The notes beneath the pieces were generated by a model. That model was not told the origin of the DNA and did no database searches. It saw only the letters and a program-made list of their open reading frames with translations. The translations under genes were made by a program, and so were the position numbers. Source: Enterobacter cloacae (lineage in GTDB: Bacteria > Pseudomonadota > Gammaproteobacteria > Enterobacterales > Enterobacteriaceae). Taken from it: 64,000 nt of DNA. Below are positions 9,828-18,523 of the stretch, one piece after another. The stretch is from NCBI RefSeq assembly GCF_011078175.1, contig NZ_JAALCJ010000006.1, positions 186,001 through 250,000 on the forward strand, given 5' to 3'. Positions within the stretch are counted from its first letter, which is position 1. Each line of letters opens with the position of its first letter.

Positions 9828-11153
9828 TCATGCGTTATCGGTGGCTTGTTGCAGCGCGGCCTGCTCTGCACGGCGTGAGGCAATTTTCACAAACGGCAGA
9901 TAGATAATCACCGCGGTCACGATGCAGATAAACTGGGTGATCACCGCCCCCATGGAGCCCGCGGTTGACAGCCAGGCGTTGATCAGCGGCGGCGTGGTCC
10001 AGGGCACCATCACCACGGCTTTTCCGGCAAATCCGGTCACGGTGGCGAAGTAGCCTATGGAGCCCGTCACCAGCGGCGTGATGATGAACGGGATAGCCAG
10101 GATCGGGTTGAGCATGATGGGCATCCCGAAGATCACCGGCTCGTTAATGTTAAAAATACCCGGGCCGATGGAGAGCTTGGCGATCTCCTTCATTTCTTTA
10201 CGTTTGGTGGCAATCATGACGGCTATCAGCAGGCCGATGGTCAGGCCGGAGCCGCCGATGCTCATATAGACGTCCCAGAACGGCATGGTGATGATGTTTG
10301 GCACCTCTTTGCCCTGCTCGAACGCGCTCATGTTAACGGTGATTGCTCCCAGCAGCAGCGGCTCGCGGATCGGCTTGATCATCTGGTTGCCATGAATACC
10401 AATCACCCAGAACAGCTGGGCAACAAACATCAGCAGCAGGATCCCCGGCAGGCTTTGCACCACGCGCTCCAGCGGCTGTTGCACCACCTGGTAAACCGCG
10501 TCGTAAAGATACATCCCGGTTACCTGATGAAACACGAAGCCAAAGGTGGCGATAGCGGTAGTGGTGATAATGGCCGGGATCAGTGCAGAGAATGACGCGG
10601 CGACGTTCGGCGGCACCGTGTCCGGCATCCTGATCTTCAGCCCCTTGCGGTTTTCCAGCCAGCAGTAGATCTCCACCGACAGGATAGCGATAAACATGCC
10701 GAGGAACAGGCTGCGGGTATCAGAAAACTGGCGCAACAGCACGTCTTTCACCACGTGCATCTCGCCATCCACCAGCATTTCCACCGTGGTCGGCGTAACG
10801 CAGATAAAGCAGATCACCGCCAGCAGGCCGGGAAACAGGGACTTAATACCGTTAATACGCCCCAGCTCAATGCCGATTAAAAACACCGCGCCGATGTTGA
10901 GAAAGTTCAGCGTGGCATAGTTGAGCGCGCTGGTGATCGGCTTTAACGCCGCAAGAAACGACAGCGACTGAAAGCTCGCCAGGCCGTTTTTCGGATCCAG
11001 CACCATATTGGAGATCAGTACCGAGAACGCCCCCACGATGATGACCGGCATTAAGGTAATAAACGCAGACTTGATCGCCTGGATATAGCGGTAGCTGTTG
11101 AAGGTGGTGGCAAAACTGCCCAGAGCGTCGATCAGTTTTTCCTGTAATGCCAT
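9828..11153 (-). CDS. PTS sugar transporter subunit IIC, cellobiose/chitobiose type
   Basis: Membrane transport channel of a Lac-family (cellobiose/diacetylchitobiose) phosphotransferase system, 441 residues with about ten hydrophobic segments. Family signatures include IGIHGNQMI and the INEPVIFGMPI segment, which contributes the conserved glutamate of the substrate site. The start at 11153 (MALQEKLIDALG) is chosen by family alignment; the frame is open further upstream. No EIIA or EIIB partner is encoded nearby, so phosphoryl transfer must use proteins encoded elsewhere. Transcribed with the phospho-beta-glucosidase. Confidence 0.9.
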   Translation of the reverse strand: MALQEKLIDALGSFATTFNSYRYIQAIKSAFITLMPVIIVGAFSVLISNMVLDPKNGLASFQSLSFLAALKPITSALNYATLNFLNIGAVFLIGIELGRINGIKSLFPGLLAVICFICVTPTTVEMLVDGEMHVVKDVLLRQFSDTRSLFLGMFIAILSVEIYCWLENRKGLKIRMPDTVPPNVAASFSALIPAIITTTAIATFGFVFHQVTGMYLYDAVYQVVQQPLERVVQSLPGILLLMFVAQLFWVIGIHGNQMIKPIREPLLLGAITVNMSAFEQGKEVPNIITMPFWDVYMSIGGSGLTIGLLIAVMIATKRKEMKEIAKLSIGPGIFNINEPVIFGMPIMLNPILAIPFIITPLVTGSIGYFATVTGFAGKAVVMVPWTTPPLINAWLSTAGSMGAVITQFICIVTAVIIYLPFVKIASRRAEQAALQQATDNA

Positions 11154-11209
11154 AGGGTAATACCTCAGTAAAAGGGCTTTTATTGAATAAGATGGACAGC
11201 CGGATACTA

Positions 11210-11221
11210 TTGGTATGCCAA
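11210..11221. promoter_or_regulatory. Operator-like palindrome TTGGTATGCCAA
   Basis: A 12-bp near-perfect palindrome 57 bp upstream of the EIIC start codon. It resembles the UxuR/ExuR consensus TTGGTATACCAA and is nearly the same as a second copy at 11304. Confidence 0.6.
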
Positions 11222-11303
11222 AAATAGCGTCCACAGGCGCTTTGTTCTGTGATTAAGCTCTCAATGAGGTAAGAGGTATTCCAGATTGCGATTTATCACC
11301 ATT

Positions 11304-11315
11304 TTGGCATGCCAA
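11304..11315. promoter_or_regulatory. Operator-like palindrome TTGGCATGCCAA
   Basis: A perfect 12-bp palindrome between the divergent EIIC and LacI-type genes, centred 94 bp from the copy at 11210. It could serve the UxuR-like GntR regulator or the LacI-type regulator. Confidence 0.6.
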
Positions 11316-11452
11316 TGACAGGCATTTATCCCGCTGGCGAGGATCGTTACCCAAAAGCGTGATCGTTATGGGGTTTTGCCCTTCCCACGTCGCTTATGCG
11401 CCGAATGGTCTGTGTTAAACTGCAAACCATTAAGTGGAAACAGGAATTTCGA

Positions 11453-12490
11453 ATGGCAACAATGCTGGATGTCTCACTGCGTGCGGGCGTGTCGAAGGCC
11501 ACCGTTTCGCGCGTGCTGAACGGCACAGGTCAGGTTAAAGAGAGCACGCGTCAGCAGGTATTTCGCGCGATGGAGGAGCTGGGCTATCGTCCGAACTTTC
11601 TTGCGCGTTCGCTGGCTAACCAGACCAGCAACAGCATTGGTCTGGTCGTCTCGACATTCGACGGTTTTTATTTTGGTCGTTTGCTACAGCAGGCGTCACG
11701 GCAGACCGAAACGCACGGTAAACAACTGATTGTTACCGACGGTCACGATGCTCCTGAACAGGAAGAACAGGCGGTGCAGATGCTCGCCGACCGCAAATGC
11801 GACGCCATCGTACTGTACACGCGTTTTATGAGCGAAAAGACGATCCTGAAGCTGATCGACAGCGTGCAGACGCCGCTGGTGATCATTAACCGTGAAGTGA
11901 GCCAGGCGGCGGATCGCTGCGTGTTCTTTGAACAGCAGGACGCGGCCTTCAAAGCGGTGGATTACCTCATAAGCCAGGGCCATCGGGAGATCGCCTGTAT
12001 CACCGTCCCGATCCACACGCCAACGGGTAAAGCGCGACTGATGGGCTACCGTAAAGCGCTGGAGAAACATGGGATTCGTCTCGACGAGCGGCGGATTAAA
12101 TACGGCGATGCAGGCATGACGGGAGGTTACGAGCGGTGCAAGGAGCTGATAGCGGAAAAGACACCGTTCAGCGCCCTGTTTGCCTGCAACGATGATATGG
12201 CCCTGGGCGCCTCCAAAGCATTACACCAGGCCGGGCTGAAGATCCCGCAGGATATTTCGCTGTTTGGTTTTGACGATGCCCCCAGCGCAAAGTGGCTGGA
12301 GCCTGCCCTGTCGTCGGTGTATCTGCCGATCGACAACATGATCGTCACGGCGATCGACCAGGCGATCCGGCTGGCAAAAAACCAGCCGGTTGAAGCAATC
12401 CCGCCGTTCACCGGCACGCTGGTGTTACGCGATTCGGTGACAACAGGGCCCTGGTTTAATCAGACCTGCTCTAACGCCAGCAGCTCCTGA
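11453..12490 (+). CDS. LacI family transcriptional regulator (AscG-like)
   Basis: Sugar-responsive repressor candidate, 345 residues. N-terminal helix-turn-helix MLDVSLRAGVSKATVSRVLNG, hinge FLARSLANQTSNSIGLVV, then the sugar-binding fold ending in a FSGT-like FTGTLVLRDS segment. It resembles AscG, the repressor of aryl-beta-glucoside genes. ATG at 11453 is chosen because the HTH begins there; an upstream in-frame extension has no family match. It is divergent from the EIIC/GH1 operon, its most likely target. The 3' end overlaps convergent lysA by 31 bp. Confidence 0.87.
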   Translation: MATMLDVSLRAGVSKATVSRVLNGTGQVKESTRQQVFRAMEELGYRPNFLARSLANQTSNSIGLVVSTFDGFYFGRLLQQASRQTETHGKQLIVTDGHDAPEQEEQAVQMLADRKCDAIVLYTRFMSEKTILKLIDSVQTPLVIINREVSQAADRCVFFEQQDAAFKAVDYLISQGHREIACITVPIHTPTGKARLMGYRKALEKHGIRLDERRIKYGDAGMTGGYERCKELIAEKTPFSALFACNDDMALGASKALHQAGLKIPQDISLFGFDDAPSAKWLEPALSSVYLPIDNMIVTAIDQAIRLAKNQPVEAIPPFTGTLVLRDSVTTGPWFNQTCSNASSS

Positions 12491-13722
12491 ATGGTCTGGC
12501 GACGGCGAATCAGCCGCGCCACGCCGTTATCAAACAGCACTTCCGGCAGCAGCGGGCGGCTATTGTAGTTAGAAGACATAGACGCCCCGTACGCACCGGT
12601 ATCATGCAGCACCAGATAATCTCCCGGTTTTACCTCTGGCAGCGAACGGGTTTCGACTTTCCCGCCTTCCTGCTGAGTAAAGACGTCCCCGGATTCACAC
12701 AGCGGGCCGGCAACAACGGTCTCGATGCGCGGGGCGTTGACCAGATCGCGGCCATCGGCGGCAAGCGCGGTGATGTGATGATAGCTGCCGTACATGGACG
12801 GGCGCATCAGGTCGTTGAAGCCAGCATCAATCAGCACAAAGTGACGGCGGCCCATCTCCTTCACGCTCCGCACCTGCGCCACCAGCACGCCGGCTTCGGC
12901 GACCAGGAAACGACCCGGTTCAATCTCCAGCTTCACCGCATGGCCCAGATGGGCAGCGATGCTGTCACGCGCGGCGCTCCACAGGCCGTAATAGTGATCC
13001 GTGTCGATCGCCTCCTCTCCTTCGCGGTAAGGGATCGAAAGCCCTCCCCCGGCGGAGATCGCCTCCAGATCCTGACCAAAATCGATAACCTGACGCACCA
13101 TGGCGCCACAGACCTGCTCAAGATGGCCGTAATCCACGCCGGACCCGATATGCATGTGAATGCCCACCAGCTTGAGGTTGTAGCGTTGTAAAACCTCAAG
13201 TGCCGCAGGCATATCGGCATACCAGATCCCGTGCTTGCTGTTTTCGCCCCCGGTGTTGGTTTTTTGACTGTGGCCGTGACCAAAGCCCGGGTTGATGCGC
13301 AGCCAGACGCGATGGCCAGGGGAAACCTGCCCAAGCTGCTCCAGCATATCCACCGAACCGGCATTGACCGGGATTTGCAGCTCGTGCACGCGCGCCAGCG
13401 TGGCATCGTCTATCAGGTCAGCGGTGAAGACGATCGCGTCGCTGTCAGCTTTCGGATCAAACCCTGCCGCCAGCGCGCGTTCGATTTCACCCAGCGATAC
13501 GGAGTCAACCTTCACGCCCTGCTCGCGCATCAGGCGCAGAATATGAATATTGGAGCAGGCCTTCTGCGCAAAACGCACCACGTCAAACTGATGCAGCGCG
13601 GCGATCTTCTCGCGGACAATCTGAGCATCGTAGACCCACACCGGGCAGCCGAATTCGGCAGGCAGGCGCAGCAGGTTATCGGCGTTCAAATCGGTCTCGG
13701 TCTGGTTGAGCGGGCGTGGCAT
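12460..13722 (-). CDS. lysA: Diaminopimelate decarboxylase
   Basis: PLP enzyme that decarboxylates meso-diaminopimelate to L-lysine, the last step of lysine synthesis. It has 420 residues, as in E. coli. The PLP lysine lies in RFAQKACSN near residue 54, the phosphate-binding glycine loop in ISAGGGLSIPY, and the C-terminal substrate segment in GPLCESGDVF. Start at 13722 (MPRPLNQT). It is divergent from lysR, its dedicated activator, as in other enterics. Confidence 0.97.
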   Translation of the reverse strand: MPRPLNQTETDLNADNLLRLPAEFGCPVWVYDAQIVREKIAALHQFDVVRFAQKACSNIHILRLMREQGVKVDSVSLGEIERALAAGFDPKADSDAIVFTADLIDDATLARVHELQIPVNAGSVDMLEQLGQVSPGHRVWLRINPGFGHGHSQKTNTGGENSKHGIWYADMPAALEVLQRYNLKLVGIHMHIGSGVDYGHLEQVCGAMVRQVIDFGQDLEAISAGGGLSIPYREGEEAIDTDHYYGLWSAARDSIAAHLGHAVKLEIEPGRFLVAEAGVLVAQVRSVKEMGRRHFVLIDAGFNDLMRPSMYGSYHHITALAADGRDLVNAPRIETVVAGPLCESGDVFTQQEGGKVETRSLPEVKPGDYLVLHDTGAYGASMSSNYNSRPLLPEVLFDNGVARLIRRRQTIQELLALEQV

Positions 13723-13842
13723 GGTCTTCTCCGGAAATCTGTTTTTTATCATTACGCCATAGCCTGAAGAGAATAAAAAATATCGTTTTATCGTGAGTCT
13801 ATGCAAAAATGATATGGACCACGCTCAGCCATCAGGTGCCCT

Positions 13843-14769
13843 ATGCCCGCCGTTAACCTACGCCATATCGAGATTTTTCATGCGGTGATGACCACCGGCA
13901 ATCTCACTGAAGCCGCGCACATGCTGCACACTTCGCAGCCGACGGTCAGCCGGGAGCTGGCACGCTTTGAGAAAGTGCTGGGGCTGAAGCTGTTTGAACG
14001 CACGCGCGGCAGGCTGCATCCGACGGTACAGGGTCTACGTCTGTTTGAGGAGGTTCAGCGCTCCTGGTACGGGCTGGACAGGATAGTGAGCGCGGCGGAA
14101 AGCCTGAGGCAGTTTCGCCAGGGCGAGCTGTCCATCGTCTGCCTGCCGGTCTTTTCCCAGTCATTCCTGCCGGTGCTGCTACAGCCTTTTCTGGCTCGCT
14201 ATCCGGAGGTCAGTCTGACCATCGTGCCGCAGGAGTCGCCTCTGCTGGAGGAGTGGCTTTCGGCCCAGCGCCACGATCTGGGTCTGACCGAAACTCTCGT
14301 CACGCCAGCGGGAACGGAACGCACGGAGCTGCTGTCGCTGGATGAGGTCTGCGTGCTGCCTGCCAGCCATCCGCTTGCCCACAAAGCGGTGCTGACTCCG
14401 GTGGATTTCCACGATGAGAACTATATCAGCCTGTCGCAGACCGACAGCTACCGGCAGCTTCTGGATGGACTGTTTGCGGAACATCAGGTGAAGCGGCGGA
14501 TGGTGGTGGAGACGCACAGTGCGGCATCAATCTGTGCGATGGTGCGTGCGGGCGTGGGTATTTCGGTGGTGAACCCGCTCACGGCCATGGACTACGCCAG
14601 CAGCGGCGTGGTCCTGCGCCGTTTTAGCGTTTCCGTTCCGTTTACCGTGAGCCTGATCCGCCCCCTGCACCGGCCTGCCTCAGCGCTGGTTGATGCGTTT
14701 AGTGAACACCTGAATGCGCACGCGCGTCAGGTAGCGCTTCGCTTACCTGACCTGCTAACACCCTTATGA
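13843..14769 (+). CDS. lysR: LysR, activator of lysA
   Basis: Founding member of the LysR family; activates lysA transcription when lysine is low. 308 residues (E. coli 311). The N-terminal winged helix-turn-helix is [34 protein letters not shown], followed by the linker helix and a two-lobed effector domain. The gene is divergent from lysA with a 120-bp shared promoter region and overlaps the 3' end of the convergent ygeA by 6 bp. Confidence 0.95.
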   Translation: MPAVNLRHIEIFHAVMTTGNLTEAAHMLHTSQPTVSRELARFEKVLGLKLFERTRGRLHPTVQGLRLFEEVQRSWYGLDRIVSAAESLRQFRQGELSIVCLPVFSQSFLPVLLQPFLARYPEVSLTIVPQESPLLEEWLSAQRHDLGLTETLVTPAGTERTELLSLDEVCVLPASHPLAHKAVLTPVDFHDENYISLSQTDSYRQLLDGLFAEHQVKRRMVVETHSAASICAMVRAGVGISVVNPLTAMDYASSGVVLRRFSVSVPFTVSLIRPLHRPASALVDAFSEHLNAHARQVALRLPDLLTPL

Positions 14770-15456
14770 CAGCATAAACTCCACCGCATCCGCAGCATGG
14801 ATGGCGGCGGTATCGAAAACCGGTAACGGGCTTTGGTCTGCCGGCACCAGCAGGCCAATTTCGGTACAGCCGAAAATCACCCCTTCCGCCCCCTGCTGCG
14901 CCAGTTTTTCAATCACACTGACGTACCAGGCGCGCGAAGTTTCGCTGAAGGTGCCCAGGCACAGTTCATCAAAAATAATCTGGTTAATGCGCGCCCGATC
15001 GGCCTCATCGGGGATCAAACTTTCAATCCCGAACTGGCTGCTCAGCCGCCCGCGGTAAAAATCCTGCTCCATGGTGTAGCGCGTCCCCAGCAGCGCCACG
15101 CGCTTCATGCTGGTGGCACGTACCGCACGCCCGGTGGCATCCGCAATATGTAAAAACGGCAGCGAACAGCGGTCTTCAATGTGCGACGCCACCTTATGCA
15201 TGGTATTGGTACACAGCAGAATACCCTGCGCGCCCGCGCGCTCCAGCCCAAGCGCGGCGTCCGCCAGCATCTGCCCGGCTTTGTCCCACTCCCCGCTCGA
15301 CTGGCAGGCTTCTATTTCTTGGAAATCCACGCTGTGCAGCAGCAGGCTGGCCGAATGCAGACCGCCCAGACGCTGTTTGACGCCTTCATTAATCAGGCGG
15401 TAGTACGGGATCGTTGATTCCCAGCTCATGCCCCCTAACAGACCGATCGTTTTCAT
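14764..15456 (-). CDS. ygeA: Broad-spectrum amino acid racemase YgeA
   Basis: Cytosolic aspartate/glutamate-racemase-fold enzyme of 230 residues, the same length as E. coli YgeA, which racemizes several amino acids including homoserine. The two catalytic cysteines are in LLCTNTMHK and [12 protein letters not shown] and ATG codons further upstream are open, but AGGAGG in front of the ATG at 15456 and the family start [15 protein letters not shown] decide the start. In E. coli araE follows; here kdgF, fepE and togMNAB intervene. Confidence 0.94.
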   Translation of the reverse strand: MKTIGLLGGMSWESTIPYYRLINEGVKQRLGGLHSASLLLHSVDFQEIEACQSSGEWDKAGQMLADAALGLERAGAQGILLCTNTMHKVASHIEDRCSLPFLHIADATGRAVRATSMKRVALLGTRYTMEQDFYRGRLSSQFGIESLIPDEADRARINQIIFDELCLGTFSETSRAWYVSVIEKLAQQGAEGVIFGCTEIGLLVPADQSPLPVFDTAAIHAADAVEFMLS

Positions 15457-15554
15457 TGTTCCTCCTGTGCGTTTCACCCAGTGAAGCAAACTTGTGATCG
15501 CCTTTCCAGTTATTTGGCCGGATGTTTCCTTTTCTCTGCGGGTAAGATAGGTTA

Positions 15555-15573
15555 AATGAAACATTGTTTCATT
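15555..15573. promoter_or_regulatory. KdgR box upstream of kdgF
   Basis: AATGAAACATTGTTTCATT is a perfect 19-bp palindrome and a full match to the KdgR operator consensus (AATRAAAYRNYRTTTYATT). It ends 18 bp before the kdgF start. Confidence 0.88.
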
Positions 15574-15591
15574 ACATAACGGGGCGACAAT

Positions 15592-15915
15592 ATGTTTATT
15601 TTCCATAAAGAGACCACGCTTGAGGATCTGGGCAACGGCGTGACGCGTCGTATTCTGGCGCACGACGGCAGGATGATGGCGGTGGAAGTGAATTTCGAGG
15701 AAGGCGCAATTGGCCCGATGCATAACCACCCGCATGAGCAGCTCACCTACGTTCTTTCGGGGGAATTTGAGTTCACCATTGGCGAGGAGAAGCATGTGGT
15801 GACGGCGGGCGACACCCTCTATAAAGAGCCAAACGTGATGCACGGCTGCGTTTGCCTGAAACCCGGTACCCTGCTGGATACCTTTACGCCGATACGCAAA
15901 GATTTCCTGAAATAA
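15592..15915 (+). CDS. kdgF: KdgF-like cupin, unsaturated uronate linearization enzyme
   Basis: A 107-residue single-domain cupin. KdgF opens the ring of 4,5-unsaturated galacturonate, released by lyases, to the linear 5-keto-4-deoxyuronate form used by KduI. Metal-ligand motif 1 is visible as H-N-H-P-H-E-Q near residues 43-49 and the motif 2 histidine as NVMHG near residue 85. Size and the closing [11 protein letters not shown] resemble Dickeya KdgF. A perfect KdgR box precedes it, which supports membership of the pectin-degradation regulon. A bidirectional terminator follows. Confidence 0.85.
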   Translation: MFIFHKETTLEDLGNGVTRRILAHDGRMMAVEVNFEEGAIGPMHNHPHEQLTYVLSGEFEFTIGEEKHVVTAGDTLYKEPNVMHGCVCLKPGTLLDTFTPIRKDFLK

Positions 15916-15942
15916 AAAAAGGCGCTCATCAGAGCGCCTTCA
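15914..15942. terminator. Bidirectional terminator between kdgF and fepE
   Basis: AAGGCGCT and AGCGCCTT arms (15919-15926, 15933-15940) with a 6-nt loop. A-run on the left and T residues on the right allow use by both converging genes. Confidence 0.8.
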
Positions 15943-15949
15943 TTTGATC

Positions 15950-17086
15950 TTATTCCGTAACCGGTTCAGGAAGTTGTTCCGGCAGCGGGCTGCGGGTGCT
16001 CATTGCCTCGCGCAGCAGCACGCTGCCGCAGGCAAACAGTCCACCCAGAATACACGCCAGCAGCACGATCAGGGCTTTGCCCGGGCCATCTTTTTTCACC
16101 GGCATAGAAGGAGAGAGCTGGTATTTGAACGGCTCCAGGCTCACATCTTCGAAGGAGAGTTTTTGCAGCTGGGCCAGATAGTATTCGCGGTTCTGGAAAT
16201 CGGCGTTCAGCTCAGAAACGTCCTTCAGATTTTTTTCAATTTGCAATTTCTGCGCAATCCCGTCCGCGCCGAGCGCAACGGAGTAATCCGGATCGTCTTT
16301 CACCGCCTGTCCATTGCTGTAAACCGGCTTTTTGATCCCTGCCGCGTTCGCCACTTCCAGCGAGTAGTTCAGGCGTTGCAGGTTGGTATTATGGATATTG
16401 GTCAGACGAACCCGATCCAGCTCCAGCTGCTGCTGTACCGTTTTGGTTCTCAGAATCAGCTGATCGCGAATGTTCTGCATGGTCTCCTGCTCGACGATGC
16501 GGGAGATGTACTGAATGTAACCATTCAACACTTTCTGCGCGTCCTCTGCCGTTGGGGCAGTGAAGCTTAACGTCCAGGAGAGATACGGTGCTTTATCAGC
16601 ATCTTTTTCCTGAGTGTTATCAATGGCCTTCATCTTTTCGGCAATCGTGACCACCGCGCGGTGCAGCTCCAGCGGGTCAACCTCGGCGCCATCGAGCTGA
16701 GCCATCACGTAAGGTGAGCTCTTCATGTACTCTTCAAGCAGGGACTGGGACTGAAACTTTTTGATAAACAGATTAAACACATCCGCCCGTGTAATTTTCA
16801 CGTCGACGTCAAGCACCTGTAGCGCCACCATCATCTGGCGCAGCGAACTCCACTGCGTCTGTTCCGCTGGCGTAATGACCGCTTTACTGGTCCATTTTTG
16901 CGGAATCAGAAAGGCGATTGCCAGGCCGACCAGTGCAAAGGCAAACACAATGGTGATGATGCGTTTTTTTGCTGCCAGCAGGACGTCCAGCAGACCCAGA
17001 AAATCTATTTCTTTAGCGCTGACCGCCGGAGGAGCATAGTGAGGAAAGTTGAGATCCGTATGTTTTTTGAAATCCATCGCTGACAT
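15950..17086 (-). CDS. fepE: FepE, very-long O-antigen chain length regulator (Wzz family)
   Basis: Inner-membrane polysaccharide co-polymerase of 378 residues that sets very long O-antigen chain length. N-terminal membrane segment near residues 40-60, a large periplasmic helical domain containing FNLFIKKFQSQSLLEEY and AAGIKKPVYSNGQA, and the C-terminal PVKKDGPGKA motif leading into a second membrane helix. It matches E. coli FepE far better than WzzB. In E. coli fepE belongs to the enterobactin (fep/ent) region; here it sits between kdgF and tog genes. Start ATG at 17086; an ATG at 17077 is an alternative. Confidence 0.9.
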   Translation of the reverse strand: MSAMDFKKHTDLNFPHYAPPAVSAKEIDFLGLLDVLLAAKKRIITIVFAFALVGLAIAFLIPQKWTSKAVITPAEQTQWSSLRQMMVALQVLDVDVKITRADVFNLFIKKFQSQSLLEEYMKSSPYVMAQLDGAEVDPLELHRAVVTIAEKMKAIDNTQEKDADKAPYLSWTLSFTAPTAEDAQKVLNGYIQYISRIVEQETMQNIRDQLILRTKTVQQQLELDRVRLTNIHNTNLQRLNYSLEVANAAGIKKPVYSNGQAVKDDPDYSVALGADGIAQKLQIEKNLKDVSELNADFQNREYYLAQLQKLSFEDVSLEPFKYQLSPSMPVKKDGPGKALIVLLACILGGLFACGSVLLREAMSTRSPLPEQLPEPVTE

Positions 17087-17331
17087 AACTGTTCTTCTTT
17101 TAAGGATGCAGTGAAATTCTGCCTGACTGGTTCCGGTGTGACGAATCATACAAGAATGTAAGAATTATCTGAATGGCGAATTGATACATCTTCAGACCAG
17201 CTATCAGATCTGGTAGTTAGCCACGCTGCGCGACTATTGTTATTCCCACTACCCATTCTGCTGCGTGACCTCTTACTTATGGCCTGCGTCGAACGCCCAT
17301 AAAAAGTCAAAAATGCCACCTCCCTCACTAT

Positions 17332-17350
17332 ATTGAAACAGCGTTTCGAC
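17332..17350. promoter_or_regulatory. KdgR-like box, distal to togM
   Basis: ATTGAAACAGCGTTTCGAC matches 15 of 19 positions of the KdgR consensus. The core GAAACAGCGTTTC is an uninterrupted inverted repeat. Confidence 0.6.
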
Positions 17351-17407
17351 GCTGATCACATTTCCACCATTAAGCGAATGACGCAGAAATAAATCGCAAT
17401 AATATAA

Positions 17408-17426
17408 AATAAAACGATGTTTTAGT
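17408..17426. promoter_or_regulatory. KdgR box upstream of togM
   Basis: AATAAAACGATGTTTTAGT matches 18 of 19 positions of the KdgR consensus, about 206 bp before the togM start. Confidence 0.75.
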
Positions 17427-17632
17427 ATCCAAGAACACCGGTTCAGCTCTTTTGAAACCCAAAGCACCCACAGCAGGAAGAAAGACAAAAAAAGTATTAA
17501 TAAACAAGCATATATTTAACCACTGCCGGACGTCGCACCCTGAATTTCCGCTCTCAAGCCGCGCATTGCAGGCCTGGGAAAATGTAACAAAGCAGATTTC
17601 GTATTAAACCATTGATTGCCAGGTAGGTATGT

Positions 17633-18523
17633 ATGAATGAAAACAAGCTGCTGGGGCTCGCATGGATATCACCCTACATCATCGGGCTGATACTCTTTAC
17701 GGCATTCCCCTTCGTCTCATCGTTTTTCCTTAGCTTTACGGATTACGATTTGATGAGTCCGCCGGTGTTTAACGGCATCGAAAACTATCGCTACATGTTT
17801 ACCGAAGACACGCTCTTCTGGAAATCGATGGGCGTGACCTTTGCCTATGTATTTCTAACCATCCCGTTAAAGCTCGCCTTTGCATTAGGAATTGCCTTTG
17901 TCCTGAACTTTAAATTACGCGGTATCGGTTTTTTCCGTACTGCCTACTATATTCCGTCGATCCTCGGCAGTTCCGTCGCCATTGCCGTACTGTGGCGCGC
18001 CTTATTTGCAATCGATGGCCTGCTGAACAGCTTTATCGGCGTATTTGGTTTTGACCCGGTGAACTGGCTGGGTGAACCGTCGCTGGCGCTGATGTCCGTT
18101 ACCCTGCTGCGCGTCTGGCAGTTCGGTTCCGCGATGGTCATCTTCCTGGCCGCGCTGCAAAACGTACCGCAGTCCCAGTATGAAGCGGCGATGATCGATG
18201 GCGCATCGAAATGGCAAATGTTCATGAAGGTAACCGTACCGCTGATTACGCCGGTGATCTTCTTCAACTTCATCATGCAGACCACCCAGGCTTTCCAGGA
18301 ATTTACCGGGCCATACGTGATTACCGGCGGCGGGCCAACCTATTCGACCTACCTGTTCTCGCTCTACATCTACGACACCGCGTTTAAGTATTTTGATATG
18401 GGTTATGGCGCGGCGCTGGCGTGGATCCTGTTCCTGGTGGTGGCCGTCTTCGCCGGTATCGCCTTTAAGTCGTCGAAATATTGGGTGTTCTACTCCGCCG
18501 ATAAAGGAGGCAAAAATGGCTGA
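17633..18523 (+). CDS. togM: Oligogalacturonide ABC transporter permease TogM
   Basis: Inner-membrane permease of 296 residues with six hydrophobic segments, MalF/UgpA type. The EAA loop that contacts the ATPase is visible as YEAAMIDGASKWQMFMKVTVPLI. The gene order permease-permease-ATPase-binding protein and the nearby ogl, kduI and kduD identify it as TogM, which imports oligogalacturonides in Dickeya. The region upstream carries KdgR boxes. An 8-bp overlap with togN points to translational coupling. Confidence 0.88.
   Translation: MNENKLLGLAWISPYIIGLILFTAFPFVSSFFLSFTDYDLMSPPVFNGIENYRYMFTEDTLFWKSMGVTFAYVFLTIPLKLAFALGIAFVLNFKLRGIGFFRTAYYIPSILGSSVAIAVLWRALFAIDGLLNSFIGVFGFDPVNWLGEPSLALMSVTLLRVWQFGSAMVIFLAALQNVPQSQYEAAMIDGASKWQMFMKVTVPLITPVIFFNFIMQTTQAFQEFTGPYVITGGGPTYSTYLFSLYIYDTAFKYFDMGYGAALAWILFLVVAVFAGIAFKSSKYWVFYSADKGGKNG

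Larger units (their letters stand above)
17087..17632. other. Gene-free region between fepE and togM
   Basis: About 545 bp with low G+C and no convincing coding frame. It carries two KdgR-like boxes and a CRP half-site-like GATCACATTT at 17354-17363, so it is most likely the tog promoter/regulatory region plus the divergent fepE promoter. Confidence 0.6.

Noticed and set aside
8486..9907. 473-codon plus-strand frame across the GH1 gene
   Set aside because: Complementary-frame artefact of the G+C-rich GH1 coding sequence; the GH1 catalytic motifs are on the minus strand.
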